A stretch of DNA of 64,000 nt from Microbacterium sp. BH-3-3-3 (GTDB taxonomy: Bacteria; Actinomycetota; Actinomycetes; Actinomycetales; Microbacteriaceae). The stretch covers positions 1,499,278-1,563,277 of the forward strand of contig NZ_VEFS01000001.1 in assembly GCF_007679045.1 (NCBI RefSeq), read 5' to 3'. A model generated the notes under the pieces. That model was given only the letters and a program-made list of their open reading frames with translations. It had not been told where the DNA came from and searched no databases. Within the stretch, counting starts at the first letter, position 1, and the number at the start of each line of letters is the position of its first letter. The position numbers and the translations under genes are program-made. Shown in pieces: positions 24,973-33,374 of the stretch.

Positions 24973-26395
24973 CAGCCGCCGCGCCGCGGGTGCCGGTTCG
25001 TCGCGGCGTGCCCGTTCGCGCAAGCGCCGCGGCCGCGGCTTCGCGATGGCCTTCGCCGTGGTGCTCGTCGGCCTCGTCGTGATCGGCGGTCTCGGCGGTG
25101 TCGTGGCGGTCGCCCAGGGCCCGCGCGTGACCGACGTGCAGGTCGACCCCGCGGCCGCGGTGGCGGCATCGGGGTCGCGCGTGATCCTCACCACGACGCA
25201 GTCGCTCGAGACGGTCGACCCCTCGCAGGTCGTGGTCGAGCCCGCGGCTCCCTTCACCGTCGACACCGCCGGCCGCAGCGTGGGCGTGCGCTTCACCCTG
25301 CCGCTGCGCGACGACACCGACTACCGCATCACCGTCAACGGCGTGAAGGGCCTCGGCGCGGGACCCTCGTCGACCCTCACCGAGAGCTTCCGCACGCCGC
25401 CGCTGCAGGCCTTCCTCATGCAGCGCGGCACGCCCGAGGGCGACACGATCTTCCGCACCGACCTGAAGGGCGAGGCCGGGCTCCCCGTCTTCGTGCACCC
25501 GCACATCGAGGACTTCCGCGCCACCGCCAATCACCTGGTCATCTCGGTGCGCGACGGCGAGACCGCCCGCGTCATCGTGACCGACCTCGACGGCAAGAAC
25601 CAGCGCGACATCGCCCTGCCGGGACCGGGATTCGTCTCGAACCTGCAGTCGGCCGACCGCGGAGAGCGGATCGGATTCACGTTCTCGGATGCCGACCTCA
25701 GTGCCGCCGGAGGACGCGAGAGCCGTCTGTTCACGGCGTCGGCCGCCGACGACGCTCCGCCCACCGAGGTGGGGCTGAACGGCGGCGACGTGCGCATCGC
25801 CGACTACCGCTTCGTGCCCGACACCGACAGCATGCTCGTGCTCACCTTCGACTCGCGTCTGCTGCTCACCGACGCCCAGGGCGGCAATGCGGCTCCGCTC
25901 GGCAGCGCCGTGTCGATCGACGGCATCGCCCGCGGGTCGTCGGTGGCGGTGGTGGAACGTCTCGAGGGCATCCGCGAGATCAACCTCACCGACGGGTCCG
26001 AGCAGGGGCTCGTCGAGCCCGTCGATCCGCCGGGGCTCGCGGGTCGCGCGACGCCGGTGCCGGGGACCGACGCGGGCACCATCCGCTCGTTCGCCGACAT
26101 CAGCTCCGACGGGGTCTCGCGCTCGACGATCGTGGCCCACGTGGCCACCGACGGCACCGTCGACCCGCTGGTCGAGGTGCCCGGCGCCGACACCGTGCTG
26201 CAGACGTGCGTCTCGCCCAGCGGTCGCTACGCCGCCGTGCTCGTGGCACCGCGCGCGGTCGACAACCCCTACGACCGGTATCAGCTGCCGCTTCCCGAGC
26301 GCCTGCTCACGCACCTCGTCGAAATCGACACGGGGCAGGAGGTCGTCGCCCTGCAGGGCTTCGACCTGTCGTGGTGCCAGGTGCCGCCGCAGTGA
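24962..26395 (+). CDS. Membrane-anchored protein with Ig-like and propeller-like repeats
   Basis: 477-aa protein of unknown function. A basic N-terminus and one membrane segment (about residues 28-52) are followed by a beta-rich extracytoplasmic part: an Ig-like/Big-type domain (residues 55-135, TDVQVDPAAAV ... LPLRDDTDYRITVNG) and then TolB-like repeats (RVIVTDLDGKNQRDIALPG, ESRLFTASAADD, HVATDGTVDPLVEV). Two Cys near the C-terminus (QTCVSPSG and LSWCQV) may form a disulfide. Overlap with the genes on both sides puts it in the same transcription unit as zur and the permease. Confidence 0.7.
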   Translation: MSTDSRRAAGAGSSRRARSRKRRGRGFAMAFAVVLVGLVVIGGLGGVVAVAQGPRVTDVQVDPAAAVAASGSRVILTTTQSLETVDPSQVVVEPAAPFTVDTAGRSVGVRFTLPLRDDTDYRITVNGVKGLGAGPSSTLTESFRTPPLQAFLMQRGTPEGDTIFRTDLKGEAGLPVFVHPHIEDFRATANHLVISVRDGETARVIVTDLDGKNQRDIALPGPGFVSNLQSADRGERIGFTFSDADLSAAGGRESRLFTASAADDAPPTEVGLNGGDVRIADYRFVPDTDSMLVLTFDSRLLLTDAQGGNAAPLGSAVSIDGIARGSSVAVVERLEGIREINLTDGSEQGLVEPVDPPGLAGRATPVPGTDAGTIRSFADISSDGVSRSTIVAHVATDGTVDPLVEVPGADTVLQTCVSPSGRYAAVLVAPRAVDNPYDRYQLPLPERLLTHLVEIDTGQEVVALQGFDLSWCQVPPQ

Positions 26396-27105
26396 CCCCG
26401 GCCGCGACCCGACCCGCGTCGCGCGACGAGCTGTCGGCCCTGCCCGTCGAGGTCGCCCCGCTGCTGCTCGGCGCGCTGCTCGAGACGGTGGTCGCGGGCG
26501 AGCGGGTGGTCGTGCGTCTGACCGAGGTCGAGGCCTACCACGGGCTCGGCACCGGCGACCGGCCCGACCCGGGCTCGCACGCCCGCATGGGCCCGACGGC
26601 GCGCAACGCCACGATGTGGGGCGAGCCCGGCCACCTCTACGTGTACCTGAGCCACGGCATCCACTCGTGCGTCAATGTCGTGTGCGGACCCGAGGGGGTC
26701 GCCGGCGGTGTGCTCCTGCGCGGCGCCGAGGTGATCGAGGGCGAGGCGGTGGCCGAGCGTCGACGACTCGAACGCCGCGGTGCGGTGCGCAGCGCGCGCG
26801 ACCTCGCCCGCGGACCCGGCCGGCTCGGTGACGCCGTGGGCCTGCGGCATCCGGTGCACGACGGGATCGACGCGGTGACCGGTGCGGAGCACGCGGGAGC
26901 GCGATCGCGCCTGCTGCTTCCGGTCGAGCCGATCGCCCGCGTGGCGACGGGCCCGCGGGTCGGTGTGGCGGGCATCGCGGGGACGGCGGCGTTCCCGTGG
27001 CGCTTCTGGATCGAGGGGGATGCCACGGTCTCGGCGTTCCGCTGGGGCCGGGGCGCCGCGGAGGCGGCCGCCCGTCAAGGCGACACGCCGCCCGTGCTAG
27101 ACTGA
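26392..27105 (+). CDS. 3-methyladenine DNA glycosylase (AAG/MPG family)
   Basis: 237-aa base-excision repair glycosylase that removes alkylated purines such as 3-methyladenine and hypoxanthine. The catalytic Glu lies in RLTEVEAYHGLGTGDRPDPGSHARMG, and MWGEPGHLYVYLSHGIHSCVNVV is the family's core. The C-terminal RFWIEGDATVSAFRWG corresponds to the usual end of these enzymes. GTG 26392 overlaps the previous stop as GTGA, so it is the last gene of the long zinc-locus transcript. The functional link is unclear. Confidence 0.88.
   Translation: MTPAATRPASRDELSALPVEVAPLLLGALLETVVAGERVVVRLTEVEAYHGLGTGDRPDPGSHARMGPTARNATMWGEPGHLYVYLSHGIHSCVNVVCGPEGVAGGVLLRGAEVIEGEAVAERRRLERRGAVRSARDLARGPGRLGDAVGLRHPVHDGIDAVTGAEHAGARSRLLLPVEPIARVATGPRVGVAGIAGTAAFPWRFWIEGDATVSAFRWGRGAAEAAARQGDTPPVLD
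27098..27103 (+). promoter_or_regulatory. Candidate -10 of the rpmB-rpmG-rpsN operon
   Basis: TAGACT overlaps the last codon and stop of the glycosylase gene. It would start transcription at about 27109, directly at the base of the leader hairpin 27107-27195. Confidence 0.45.
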
Positions 27106-27106
27106 C

Positions 27107-27222
27107 CCCTTGTCTGCGCGCACTCCAGCACGCAGTTCGCATCCCTCTTCCCGATCCCGGCCTTCCGCCGTGCTCGGACGGGGTGCAGACAAGGGATCTT
27201 GGGTGGCACCGTCCGGTGTCAC
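27107..27222 (+). ncRNA. Structured 5' leader of the rpmB operon
   Basis: CCCTTGTCTGC (27107-27117) pairs perfectly with GCAGACAAGGG (27185-27195). Inside, AGCAC pairs with GTGCT across a symmetric internal loop, enclosing about 45 nt. A second hairpin, GTGGCACCG/CGGTGTCAC, occupies 27203-27222 just before the Shine-Dalgarno GAAGGAGA. Two stacked stems directly before a ribosomal protein operon suggest an autoregulatory or attenuation leader. I do not recognise it as a named RNA class. Confidence 0.6.
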
Positions 27223-27243
27223 GGTACAGAAGGAGACATCACC

Positions 27244-27480
27244 ATGGCAGCAGTGTGCCAGGTGACTGGAGCGGTTCCCGGCTTCGGTCACAACATCTCG
27301 CACTCGCACCGCCGGACGAAGCGCCGCTTCGACCCGAACGTGCAGAAGAAGACCTACTTCGTTCCGTCGCTGGGTCGCAACATCAAGCTCAACGTTTCGG
27401 CGAAGGGCATCAAGGTCATCGACGCTCGCGGCATCGAGTCCGTCGTCCGTGACCTGCAGGCGAAGGGCGTGAAGCTGTAA
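27244..27480 (+). CDS. rpmB: Large ribosomal subunit protein bL28, cysteine-poor form
   Basis: 78-aa ribosomal protein L28 ([28 protein letters not shown]). It has a single Cys where zinc-binding L28 has paired cysteines, so it is the zinc-independent (C-) form. ATG 27244 follows GAAGGAGA. Its stop TAA shares a base with the ATG of rpmG. First gene of rpmB-rpmG-rpsN. Confidence 0.95.
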   Translation: MAAVCQVTGAVPGFGHNISHSHRRTKRRFDPNVQKKTYFVPSLGRNIKLNVSAKGIKVIDARGIESVVRDLQAKGVKL

Positions 27481-27650
27481 TGGCGAAGAAGGCTCAGGAC
27501 GTTCGTCCGATCATCAAGCTGCGTTCGACCGCGGGCACGGGGTACACCTACGTGACGCGCAAGAACCGCCGCAACAACCCCGACCGCATCGTGCTCAAGA
27601 AGTACGACCCCGTGGTCCGCAAGCACGTCGACTTCCGAGAGGAGCGCTAA
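27480..27650 (+). CDS. rpmG: Large ribosomal subunit protein bL33, cysteine-free form
   Basis: 56-aa ribosomal protein L33: [16 protein letters not shown], then [19 protein letters not shown] and [17 protein letters not shown]. It lacks the CxxC pairs of zinc-binding L33. ATG at 27480 overlaps the rpmB stop by one base, so translation is coupled. Five bases separate it from rpsN. Confidence 0.95.
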   Translation: MAKKAQDVRPIIKLRSTAGTGYTYVTRKNRRNNPDRIVLKKYDPVVRKHVDFREER

Positions 27651-27654
27651 GCAC

Positions 27655-27960
27655 ATGGCTAAGAAGAGCAAGATCGCGCGCAACGAGCAGCGCAAGGTCG
27701 TCGTCGAGCGCTACGCCGCGAAGCGCGCCGAGCTGAAGAAGACCCTGGTCGACCCCAACGCGACCGACGAGGCCCGCGAGGCCGCCCGCGTGGGTCTGCA
27801 GAAGCTCCCCCGCAACGCGTCGCCCGCGCGCGTGCGCAGCCGCGACGTCATCGACGGCCGCCCCCGTGGCGTCCTCACGAAGTTCGGCGTCTCGCGCGTC
27901 CGCTTCCGTGACATGGCCCACCGTGGCGAGCTGCCCGGTGTGACCAAGTCGTCCTGGTAA
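27655..27960 (+). CDS. rpsN: Small ribosomal subunit protein uS14, cysteine-free long form
   Basis: 101-aa ribosomal protein S14 of the long, zinc-independent type: [20 protein letters not shown] at the start and [24 protein letters not shown] at the end. No cysteines occur, whereas the short zinc type carries CxxC pairs. It ends the rpmB-rpmG-rpsN operon before a strong bidirectional terminator. In actinobacteria C- paralogues are often released from Zur repression under zinc starvation; no Zur box is seen at this operon. Confidence 0.95.
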   Translation: MAKKSKIARNEQRKVVVERYAAKRAELKKTLVDPNATDEAREAARVGLQKLPRNASPARVRSRDVIDGRPRGVLTKFGVSRVRFRDMAHRGELPGVTKSSW

Positions 27961-27975
27961 GCACCAGACACCTGT

Positions 27976-28016
27976 CCGAAGGGCGGGGGTTCTCGAAAGG
28001 GGCCTCCGCCCTTCGG
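27976..28016. terminator. Bidirectional terminator between rpsN and the LuxR-type gene
   Basis: CCGAAGGGCGG (27976-27986) pairs perfectly with CCGCCCTTCGG (28006-28016) across a 19-nt loop, in the 61-bp gap between convergent genes. Confidence 0.85.
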
Positions 28017-28021
28017 CGTTC

Positions 28022-29479
28022 TCAGGCGCGGACGCCCGAGAGCTGCTCGATCGCCTCGGTGCGTCCGCTCACGCCGAGCTTGAGGTAGATCGAGCGCACC
28101 TGGCTCTTCACGGTGTTCACCGACACCCCTCTGGCGTGCGCGATCTCGGCGAGGCTCAGCGAGGAGTGCAACTGCGAGACCAGGTCGCGCTCGGTGGGGG
28201 TCAGGCGCAGAGGCGGATCGAGGGGGCGGTCGGTGCCGTCGTCGCCGGGGGCCGCCACGAGTGCGATGGTGCGCGTGAGCTCCGGCAGCATCGCGGCGAG
28301 GTCGGGCCGCGCCCCCGCCACGGCCTCGACCAACTCCATCGTCTCGTCGCGCGGGAGCATCGAGAACGTCGTCGCCCAGGTGCCCGTCTGCGCCATGATC
28401 AGCAGCGCCGCCTCGACGCTCTGGCGCGCGCGACGGTCGTCGCCGAGACGGTTCCACGCGAGGGCCCGACCCAGCAGCACGGGCATGAGGGTGCGCAGGC
28501 AGTGATCGGTCTCGGATGCCACGCAGGCGTCGGTCTCGCGCAGCAGATCGCGCTCGCGACCCAGTTGCAGCAGGGCCGCGGAGCGCTGCATCGAGAAGCA
28601 GACGCCGTGGCCCTGCGGGTTGCGGCACGGCTCGAGGATGGCGAGGGCCTGCAGGGGGTCGCCCTGGGCGACGTAGATGTCCGACAGGATGCTGACGACG
28701 AACGACCGCACCATGCGGTGGCTCTCGTGGCTGCCGCTCGAGTGCAGCAGCTGCCGCGCTCCGGCGCGTGCGCCGCCGAAGTCGCGACGAAGCAGCTGCA
28801 CCATGATCTCGGCCGCCCGTGCGGTGTAGACCGCGTACGGGTTGTCGGCGAAGGCCTCGTCGAGCACCCGCGGGATGCGCGCGAGCCGCTCGATGTCGAG
28901 GCTCGCGGCCGAGGTGAGGATCTCGGCCAGCAGCAGAATGTACGCCTGCTCCTGACGCGGCCAGCCGTGCTCGGCGAAGAGCCGATCGGCGGCCTGTCGA
29001 GACGACTCCGCCGCCTCGAACTCGCCGTTGATGGCGTGCCCGAGCGACATCACCGTCAGCGCCCTGTAGCGCAGCGCCGGAGCGTCGGCGAACAGCAGCG
29101 CCTCGGCGCCGAAGCGCGTCGCGACCTGGGGCCAGCCGAGCGCCGCGCAGTATTCGCCGACGCTGGTGTACAGCAGGGCGCGGGCTCCCGATGACAGGGC
29201 GGCGGGGCGCAGCAGGCGCACGTCGTCGAAGTACCGGCGCACCACCGTGGTCCCCTCGGCGAGGGCGTCGCGGCGCGCGTGGGCCGACAGGAGGGCGGCG
29301 ACGGTCAGGGCGCGCTCGTCGGTCCAGACCGGCGGGGGCTCGGGGAAGTCCGCCTCGGCGAGCAGGGCGAGGTGCCGCGACAGGGGGACGCCGTGGCCCG
29401 GCGCCAGGCGCTGGGCGGTCGACAGTGCCGCGGCGCGGAACGCCGCGCGCGCGTCGACGGAGGACGGGGTTCCGGGCAT
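28022..29479 (-). CDS. LuxR-family helix-turn-helix regulator with TPR-like body
   Basis: 485-aa protein whose last 65 residues are a LuxR/GerE helix-turn-helix (LTPTERDLVSQLHSSLSLAEIAHARGVSVNTVKSQVRSIY, split over four helices). The preceding 400 residues are helical with TPR-like periodicity (RYRALTVMSLGHAINGEFEAAESSRQAADRLF) as in MalT/LAL regulators, but the N-terminal ATPase of LAL proteins is missing. The inducer and targets are unknown. TTTGGAG precedes the ATG. It stands alone, with 410 bp of non-coding DNA upstream. Confidence 0.85.
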   Translation of the reverse strand: MPGTPSSVDARAAFRAAALSTAQRLAPGHGVPLSRHLALLAEADFPEPPPVWTDERALTVAALLSAHARRDALAEGTTVVRRYFDDVRLLRPAALSSGARALLYTSVGEYCAALGWPQVATRFGAEALLFADAPALRYRALTVMSLGHAINGEFEAAESSRQAADRLFAEHGWPRQEQAYILLLAEILTSAASLDIERLARIPRVLDEAFADNPYAVYTARAAEIMVQLLRRDFGGARAGARQLLHSSGSHESHRMVRSFVVSILSDIYVAQGDPLQALAILEPCRNPQGHGVCFSMQRSAALLQLGRERDLLRETDACVASETDHCLRTLMPVLLGRALAWNRLGDDRRARQSVEAALLIMAQTGTWATTFSMLPRDETMELVEAVAGARPDLAAMLPELTRTIALVAAPGDDGTDRPLDPPLRLTPTERDLVSQLHSSLSLAEIAHARGVSVNTVKSQVRSIYLKLGVSGRTEAIEQLSGVRA

Positions 29480-29889
29480 GACGACTCCAAAGGATCAGCG
29501 CCCGCGGGGTCGGGTCGCTACGCGGTCGTCTCCTCGCGGATGAGATGCGCGAAATCATATGTCGCATGCTCTCGGTCGGCTTCGGCCCCACCCCCCGCGG
29601 CGCGCTCCGACCTCGACAGGACACCCGCCGGATCGCCCGCGGGCGCCTGGGCTTTCACCTCTCGCGAGTGGCGGGATGGGGAAAGGCCGTCGCGCACGGG
29701 CCTCTCGCGCCCCGTCAGCCCCTCCCTCACCGCGACACGCCGTTGAGAATGGCGTGAAATCCGTCAAGTTCCGCGTAATTCCGCGGTTCGGTTGATACTG
29801 TCGAGGCGGTCTCCCGACCAACGGGGAGGTTTTCCTCCCCGTCCGCGTAACGAGAGGCGACCCGCGTGGTCGTCTGGAGGACAAACCAC
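29480..29889. other. 410-bp intergenic region upstream of the LuxR-type gene and hup
   Basis: The divergent spacer holds only short GC-rich frames with no Shine-Dalgarno or recognisable protein. A loose dyad, GATGCG ... CGCATGC (about 29538-29567) around an AT-rich centre with CATATG, could be an operator of the LuxR-type protein. An AT-richer stretch at 29740-29800 (TTGATACTGTCG) probably holds the hup promoter. Nothing else is seen. Confidence 0.5.
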
Positions 29890-30177
29890 ATGGCCGACAA
29901 GTCCATCACCAAGACCGAGCTCGTCGCGAGCATCGCCAGCGCGACCGGGCAGAGCCAGTCCGCCGTGTCGGGCGTGCTCGACTCCCTCTTCTCCACCGTC
30001 TCCGAGGCGGTCGCCAAGGGCAGCAAGGTCTCGATCCCCGGTTGGATCGCCTTCGAGCAGGTCGCGACCTCGGCGCGCACCGGCCGCAACCCGCAGACGG
30101 GTGAGGAGATCTCCATCCCCGCCGGCAAGCGCGTCAAGGTGACCGCTGGCTCCAAGCTCAAGGCCGCCGTCAAGTAA
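29890..30177 (+). CDS. hup: HU-family nucleoid DNA-binding protein
   Basis: 95-aa histone-like protein that bends and compacts DNA as a dimer. The HU/IHF signature is SIPGWIAFEQVATSARTGRNPQTGEEISIP, including the arm. There is no Lys/Ala-rich C-terminal tail as in mycobacterial HupB. The start at 29890 follows TGGAGGA; an in-frame upstream start at 29866 would put the Shine-Dalgarno inside the gene. A clean terminator follows at 30197. Confidence 0.94.
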   Translation: MADKSITKTELVASIASATGQSQSAVSGVLDSLFSTVSEAVAKGSKVSIPGWIAFEQVATSARTGRNPQTGEEISIPAGKRVKVTAGSKLKAAVK

Positions 30178-30196
30178 TTCGACCGCGAGTCGTCGA

Positions 30197-30222
30197 GGGG
30201 GGATGCCACACGGCATCCCCCC
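30197..30222 (+). terminator. Rho-independent-type hairpin after hup
   Basis: GGGGGGATGCC and GGCATCCCCCC form a perfect 11-bp stem with a four-base loop 20 bases after the hup stop, followed by TTCGTCGT. Confidence 0.88.
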
Positions 30223-30242
30223 TTCGTCGTCCCCGGGCGACG

Positions 30243-30248
30243 TAGGCT
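30243..30248 (+). promoter_or_regulatory. Candidate -10 hexamer for a leaderless CopD-CtaG mRNA
   Basis: TAGGCT lies exactly six bases before GTG 30255 and no Shine-Dalgarno is present. Confidence 0.45.
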
Positions 30249-30254
30249 GGACGG

Positions 30255-32240
30255 GTGAATCCCCGGCTTCTCCGTGTCGCGGGACCCGTCATCCTGATCG
30301 CGGTCTCGCTCATCGCCGTCGTCGCGGGACTCGCCTACGGCGGTGGAGCCGCCGCACCCCAACTCGCCGACCCGGGTCCGGTGGTGCGCTGGGGGCTCCC
30401 CATCGCCACCGTCGTGGTCAATCTGTCGGCCGCGACCCTCGTCGGCTCGCTCGTGCTGGCGCTCTTCGCCCTGCCTGCGGGGGAGCGACCGTTCGAGATC
30501 GCCCTCGACACGGCATCCATCGGAGCCGCCGTCTTCACCGTCGCCGCGGCCGCAACGGGCTACATGACGTTCCTCAACGTCCTCAACGCCAAGCCCACCC
30601 TCGACGCCGTCTTCGGGCAGCAGCTCGGTCGCTTCCTGGTCGAGAGTCCGCTCGGGCAGGCGTGGCTGCTCACCACGATCGCCGGCGCGGTGCTGACCGT
30701 GCTGACCTTCGCCGTGCGGTCGTGGGTTCCGACCCTGCTGGTCGCGATCCTCTCTCTCGCCGCGCTGGTGCCGATGGGTACCCAGGGCCACGCGGGCGAT
30801 GAGGCCAGCCACGACGCCGCCGTCATCTCGCTCGTGCTGCACCTGATGGCCGCGGCCGTCTGGCTCGGTGGCCTGGTGCTGCTCGTGATCGTTCGCCCCG
30901 CGATGTCGCGCACGCAGCTGCAGACGACGATGCTGCGCTACTCCTCGCTCGCGCTGGTCGCCTTCGTCGTGGTCGCCGTGTCGGGCACCGTGCGCGCCTC
31001 GATCGGGCTGCTGGGGCTGCAGAATCTCTGGTCGGCGTACGGCGTGCTCGTGCTGGTGAAGGTCTTCGCCCTCGTCGCGATGGGCGTGCTGGGCGCCTGG
31101 TACCGCCGCCGCCTGATCTCGCGCATGGCGGATGAGAACGGCTCGCGCCGCTTCTGGGGCGTCGTCTCGCTCGAGTTGGTGTTCATGGGCATCGCCAGCG
31201 GTGTGGCCGCCGCTCTCGCCCGCACGCCCCCGCCGGTCGAGGCGCCGCTGGTCGGGCAGACGCCCGCCGAGGTGCTCACCGGCGCCCCGCTGCCGCCCGA
31301 GCTGACCCTCGAGCGCTGGTTCACGGCGTGGAACGTCGATCTGCTGTGGACCTTCGTCGTGGCGTTCGCGCTGTTCTTCTACCTCGCCGGCGTCTGGCGT
31401 CTGCTGCGCCGCGGCGACCGCTGGCCCATCCACCGCACGGTGCTGTGGTGCCTGGGCATGCTCTCGGTGTTCTGGGTGACCTCGGGTCCGATCAACGTGT
31501 ACCAGGACTACCTGTTCAGCATGCACATGATCGGGCACATGCTGCTGTCGATGGCGATCCCGCTCATGCTCGTGGCGGGTGCCCCGGTGTCGCTCGCGGC
31601 GCGGGCGATCCGCAAGCGCGACGACGGATCCCGCGGCGGTCGCGAGTGGATCCTCTGGGCCGTGCACAACCCGGTCGCCAAGGTGCTGACCAACCCCTAC
31701 GTCGCCGCAGGCCTGTTCATCGGCTCGCTGTGGGGCTTCTACTACACCGACCTCTTCCGCTGGTCGCTGTACGACCACGTCGGCCACATCTGGATGGTCG
31801 CGCACTTCCTCATCACGGGATACCTGTTCGTGCTGAGCCTGATCGGCATCGACCCGGTGCCGTACCGCCTGCCGTACCCGATGCGCCTGCTCGTGCTCAT
31901 CGCGATCATGGCGATGCACGCCTTCTTCGGCATCGCGATCATGATGAACTCCGGCCTCATGGTCGCGGAGTGGTTCGGCGCGATGGGCCGCACATGGGGC
32001 GCCACGCCGCTGGAGGATCAATACGTCGGCGGTGGAGTCGCGTGGTCGGTCGGCGAGATCCCCACGCTCGTCCTCGCGATCACCGTCGCGATCCAGTGGA
32101 GCCGCAGCGACGAGCGCCACCAGAAGCGCCGTGACCGCCACGTCGACCGCGTGGGCGACGTCGAGCTCGACCAGTACAACGAGGAGCTCGCGCGGCTGGC
32201 CGCCCGCGACGCCCGCGTCGCCGCCCGCGGCGGCAGCTGA
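30255..32240 (+). CDS. CopD-CtaG fusion: copper-handling / cytochrome c oxidase assembly membrane protein
   Basis: 661-aa polytopic protein with about 15 membrane segments. The N-terminal half (about residues 1-300) is a CopD-like copper resistance domain (GHAGDEASHDAAVISLVLHLMAAAVWLGG). The C-terminal half (about 340-620) is the caa3-type CtaG domain (YQDYLFSMHMIGHMLLSMAIPLML, HNPVAKVLTNPYVAA, DHVGHIWMVAHFLITGYLF). The His-rich membrane helices probably move copper for oxidase CuB/CuA assembly. Such fusions are common in actinobacteria. GTG start, with a -10 six bases before it. It ends convergently close to the next gene. Confidence 0.9.
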   Translation: MNPRLLRVAGPVILIAVSLIAVVAGLAYGGGAAAPQLADPGPVVRWGLPIATVVVNLSAATLVGSLVLALFALPAGERPFEIALDTASIGAAVFTVAAAATGYMTFLNVLNAKPTLDAVFGQQLGRFLVESPLGQAWLLTTIAGAVLTVLTFAVRSWVPTLLVAILSLAALVPMGTQGHAGDEASHDAAVISLVLHLMAAAVWLGGLVLLVIVRPAMSRTQLQTTMLRYSSLALVAFVVVAVSGTVRASIGLLGLQNLWSAYGVLVLVKVFALVAMGVLGAWYRRRLISRMADENGSRRFWGVVSLELVFMGIASGVAAALARTPPPVEAPLVGQTPAEVLTGAPLPPELTLERWFTAWNVDLLWTFVVAFALFFYLAGVWRLLRRGDRWPIHRTVLWCLGMLSVFWVTSGPINVYQDYLFSMHMIGHMLLSMAIPLMLVAGAPVSLAARAIRKRDDGSRGGREWILWAVHNPVAKVLTNPYVAAGLFIGSLWGFYYTDLFRWSLYDHVGHIWMVAHFLITGYLFVLSLIGIDPVPYRLPYPMRLLVLIAIMAMHAFFGIAIMMNSGLMVAEWFGAMGRTWGATPLEDQYVGGGVAWSVGEIPTLVLAITVAIQWSRSDERHQKRRDRHVDRVGDVELDQYNEELARLAARDARVAARGGS

Positions 32241-32246
32241 GCGGGG

Positions 32247-33332
32247 TCAGTCCGACCCGGTTCCGCCTCCGACGAGGATCGACGCCGACCCGTCGGGCAG
32301 CACGCTGATCTGCCCGTCGACGCGGAAGGCGATGTCTTCGCTGACCGTTCGCACCGAGCCGTCGAAGATCGAGCGCACGTCGACGTCGATGTGCGCCACT
32401 GCCTTGGCCGAGGGGATGCGCCAGCCCGCGCCGTCGGGCACGACCGTCACGACGGGCTGCTGCACGATCGACCAGGTGGGTGCGTCGTCGATGCGGTTGC
32501 GCACCGTGTAACCGAACGGGCAGCCGGTGGGCTGCAGCACCTGCTGCTGCGTGCAGGCCGAGAGGAAGTCTTCGACCCGCTGCTGCACCACGTCGATGAA
32601 CTGTTCGGTGGGCTGCGCCTGCACCGACACCGGGATGCCGGCCAGCGGCGCGTCGGCGAGCACGGCGACACCCGGGGTCGACGAGATCGCGGTGTCGACG
32701 GCGACCGAGTACAGCCCCGGCGAGAAGACGAGCAGGGGGAGGGATGCCGAGGGGTCGGCGTCGGCACCGTCGATCGACACCTGCCGCTTGTCGACCTCGA
32801 AGCCGTTCACCGAGAAGCGCATCGACCCCTGCACCGACAGGTTCATGACCGACAGGGGGCTGCGGGCGAAGCGCCACCGCGGCAGGAGGCTCGATCCGGT
32901 GTCGTGGGCGACGGTGAAGGTGGTCGTACCGGTGTAGCCGCCGGCGGAGTACGACACCGTCACGAGCGTGTCGTCTCCGTCGACTTCTTCGCCGGTGATC
33001 TCGGCATCCGTCAACGTCGTCAGCACGTCGGGGCGCAGCAGCGCCTCGGATGACGTGGCCGGAAGCCCCGCCGCCTCGAGCTCGGCGGAATCGACCACGA
33101 CGCCGGGTACGGCCAGCGCCTCGGGGGTGCGGTGCTCCTGCAGCAGTTCGAGGTAGTGCAGCACGAACGCCCGGGGGCTGTAGAAGTCGCGGTACAGGGA
33201 CGCTGCTCCCGCCCCGAGGGCGGCGACCAACAGCACGCCGATGAGGACCATCGCGGGGATCTCGAGCCGATGGCGCACGCGCGCACCCCGAACGCCCTCG
33301 GGCGTCGCGGGGCCCCCGCCTGCGTTGTCCAC
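32247..33332 (-). CDS. Single-pass membrane protein of unknown function
   Basis: 361-aa protein. A short cytoplasmic tail and one membrane segment (about residues 27-48) are followed by a beta-rich extracytoplasmic domain with repeated strand-turn patterns (DTLVTVSYSAGGYTGTTTFTVAH, SLPLLVFSPGLYSVAVDTA) and two Cys about 13 residues apart (SACTQQQVLQPTGC) that could be disulfide-bonded. I recognise no catalytic motif. GTG start at 33332 has TACACT exactly six bases upstream, which supports it. Six bases separate its stop from the convergent CopD-CtaG stop. Confidence 0.72.
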   Translation of the reverse strand: MDNAGGGPATPEGVRGARVRHRLEIPAMVLIGVLLVAALGAGAASLYRDFYSPRAFVLHYLELLQEHRTPEALAVPGVVVDSAELEAAGLPATSSEALLRPDVLTTLTDAEITGEEVDGDDTLVTVSYSAGGYTGTTTFTVAHDTGSSLLPRWRFARSPLSVMNLSVQGSMRFSVNGFEVDKRQVSIDGADADPSASLPLLVFSPGLYSVAVDTAISSTPGVAVLADAPLAGIPVSVQAQPTEQFIDVVQQRVEDFLSACTQQQVLQPTGCPFGYTVRNRIDDAPTWSIVQQPVVTVVPDGAGWRIPSAKAVAHIDVDVRSIFDGSVRTVSEDIAFRVDGQISVLPDGSASILVGGGTGSD

Positions 33333-33338
33333 GGTCCC

Positions 33339-33344
33339 AGTGTA
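33339..33344 (-). promoter_or_regulatory. Candidate -10 hexamer for a leaderless membrane-protein mRNA
   Basis: On the minus strand TACACT is followed by GGGACC and the GTG start at 33332, a six-base spacing without Shine-Dalgarno. Confidence 0.45.
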
Positions 33345-33374
33345 GAAAGCCCTCCTGCGAAGGTGCCCCGCGCG

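Noticed and set aside
27098..27243. Zur box before rpmB
   Set aside because: Looked for TGANAANGATNNTCA-like dyads; none is present, only the GC-rich stem structures.
29545..29757. 70-residue ORF upstream of hup
   Set aside because: No Shine-Dalgarno or -10 spacing, no recognisable sequence, overlapped by equally long antisense frames.
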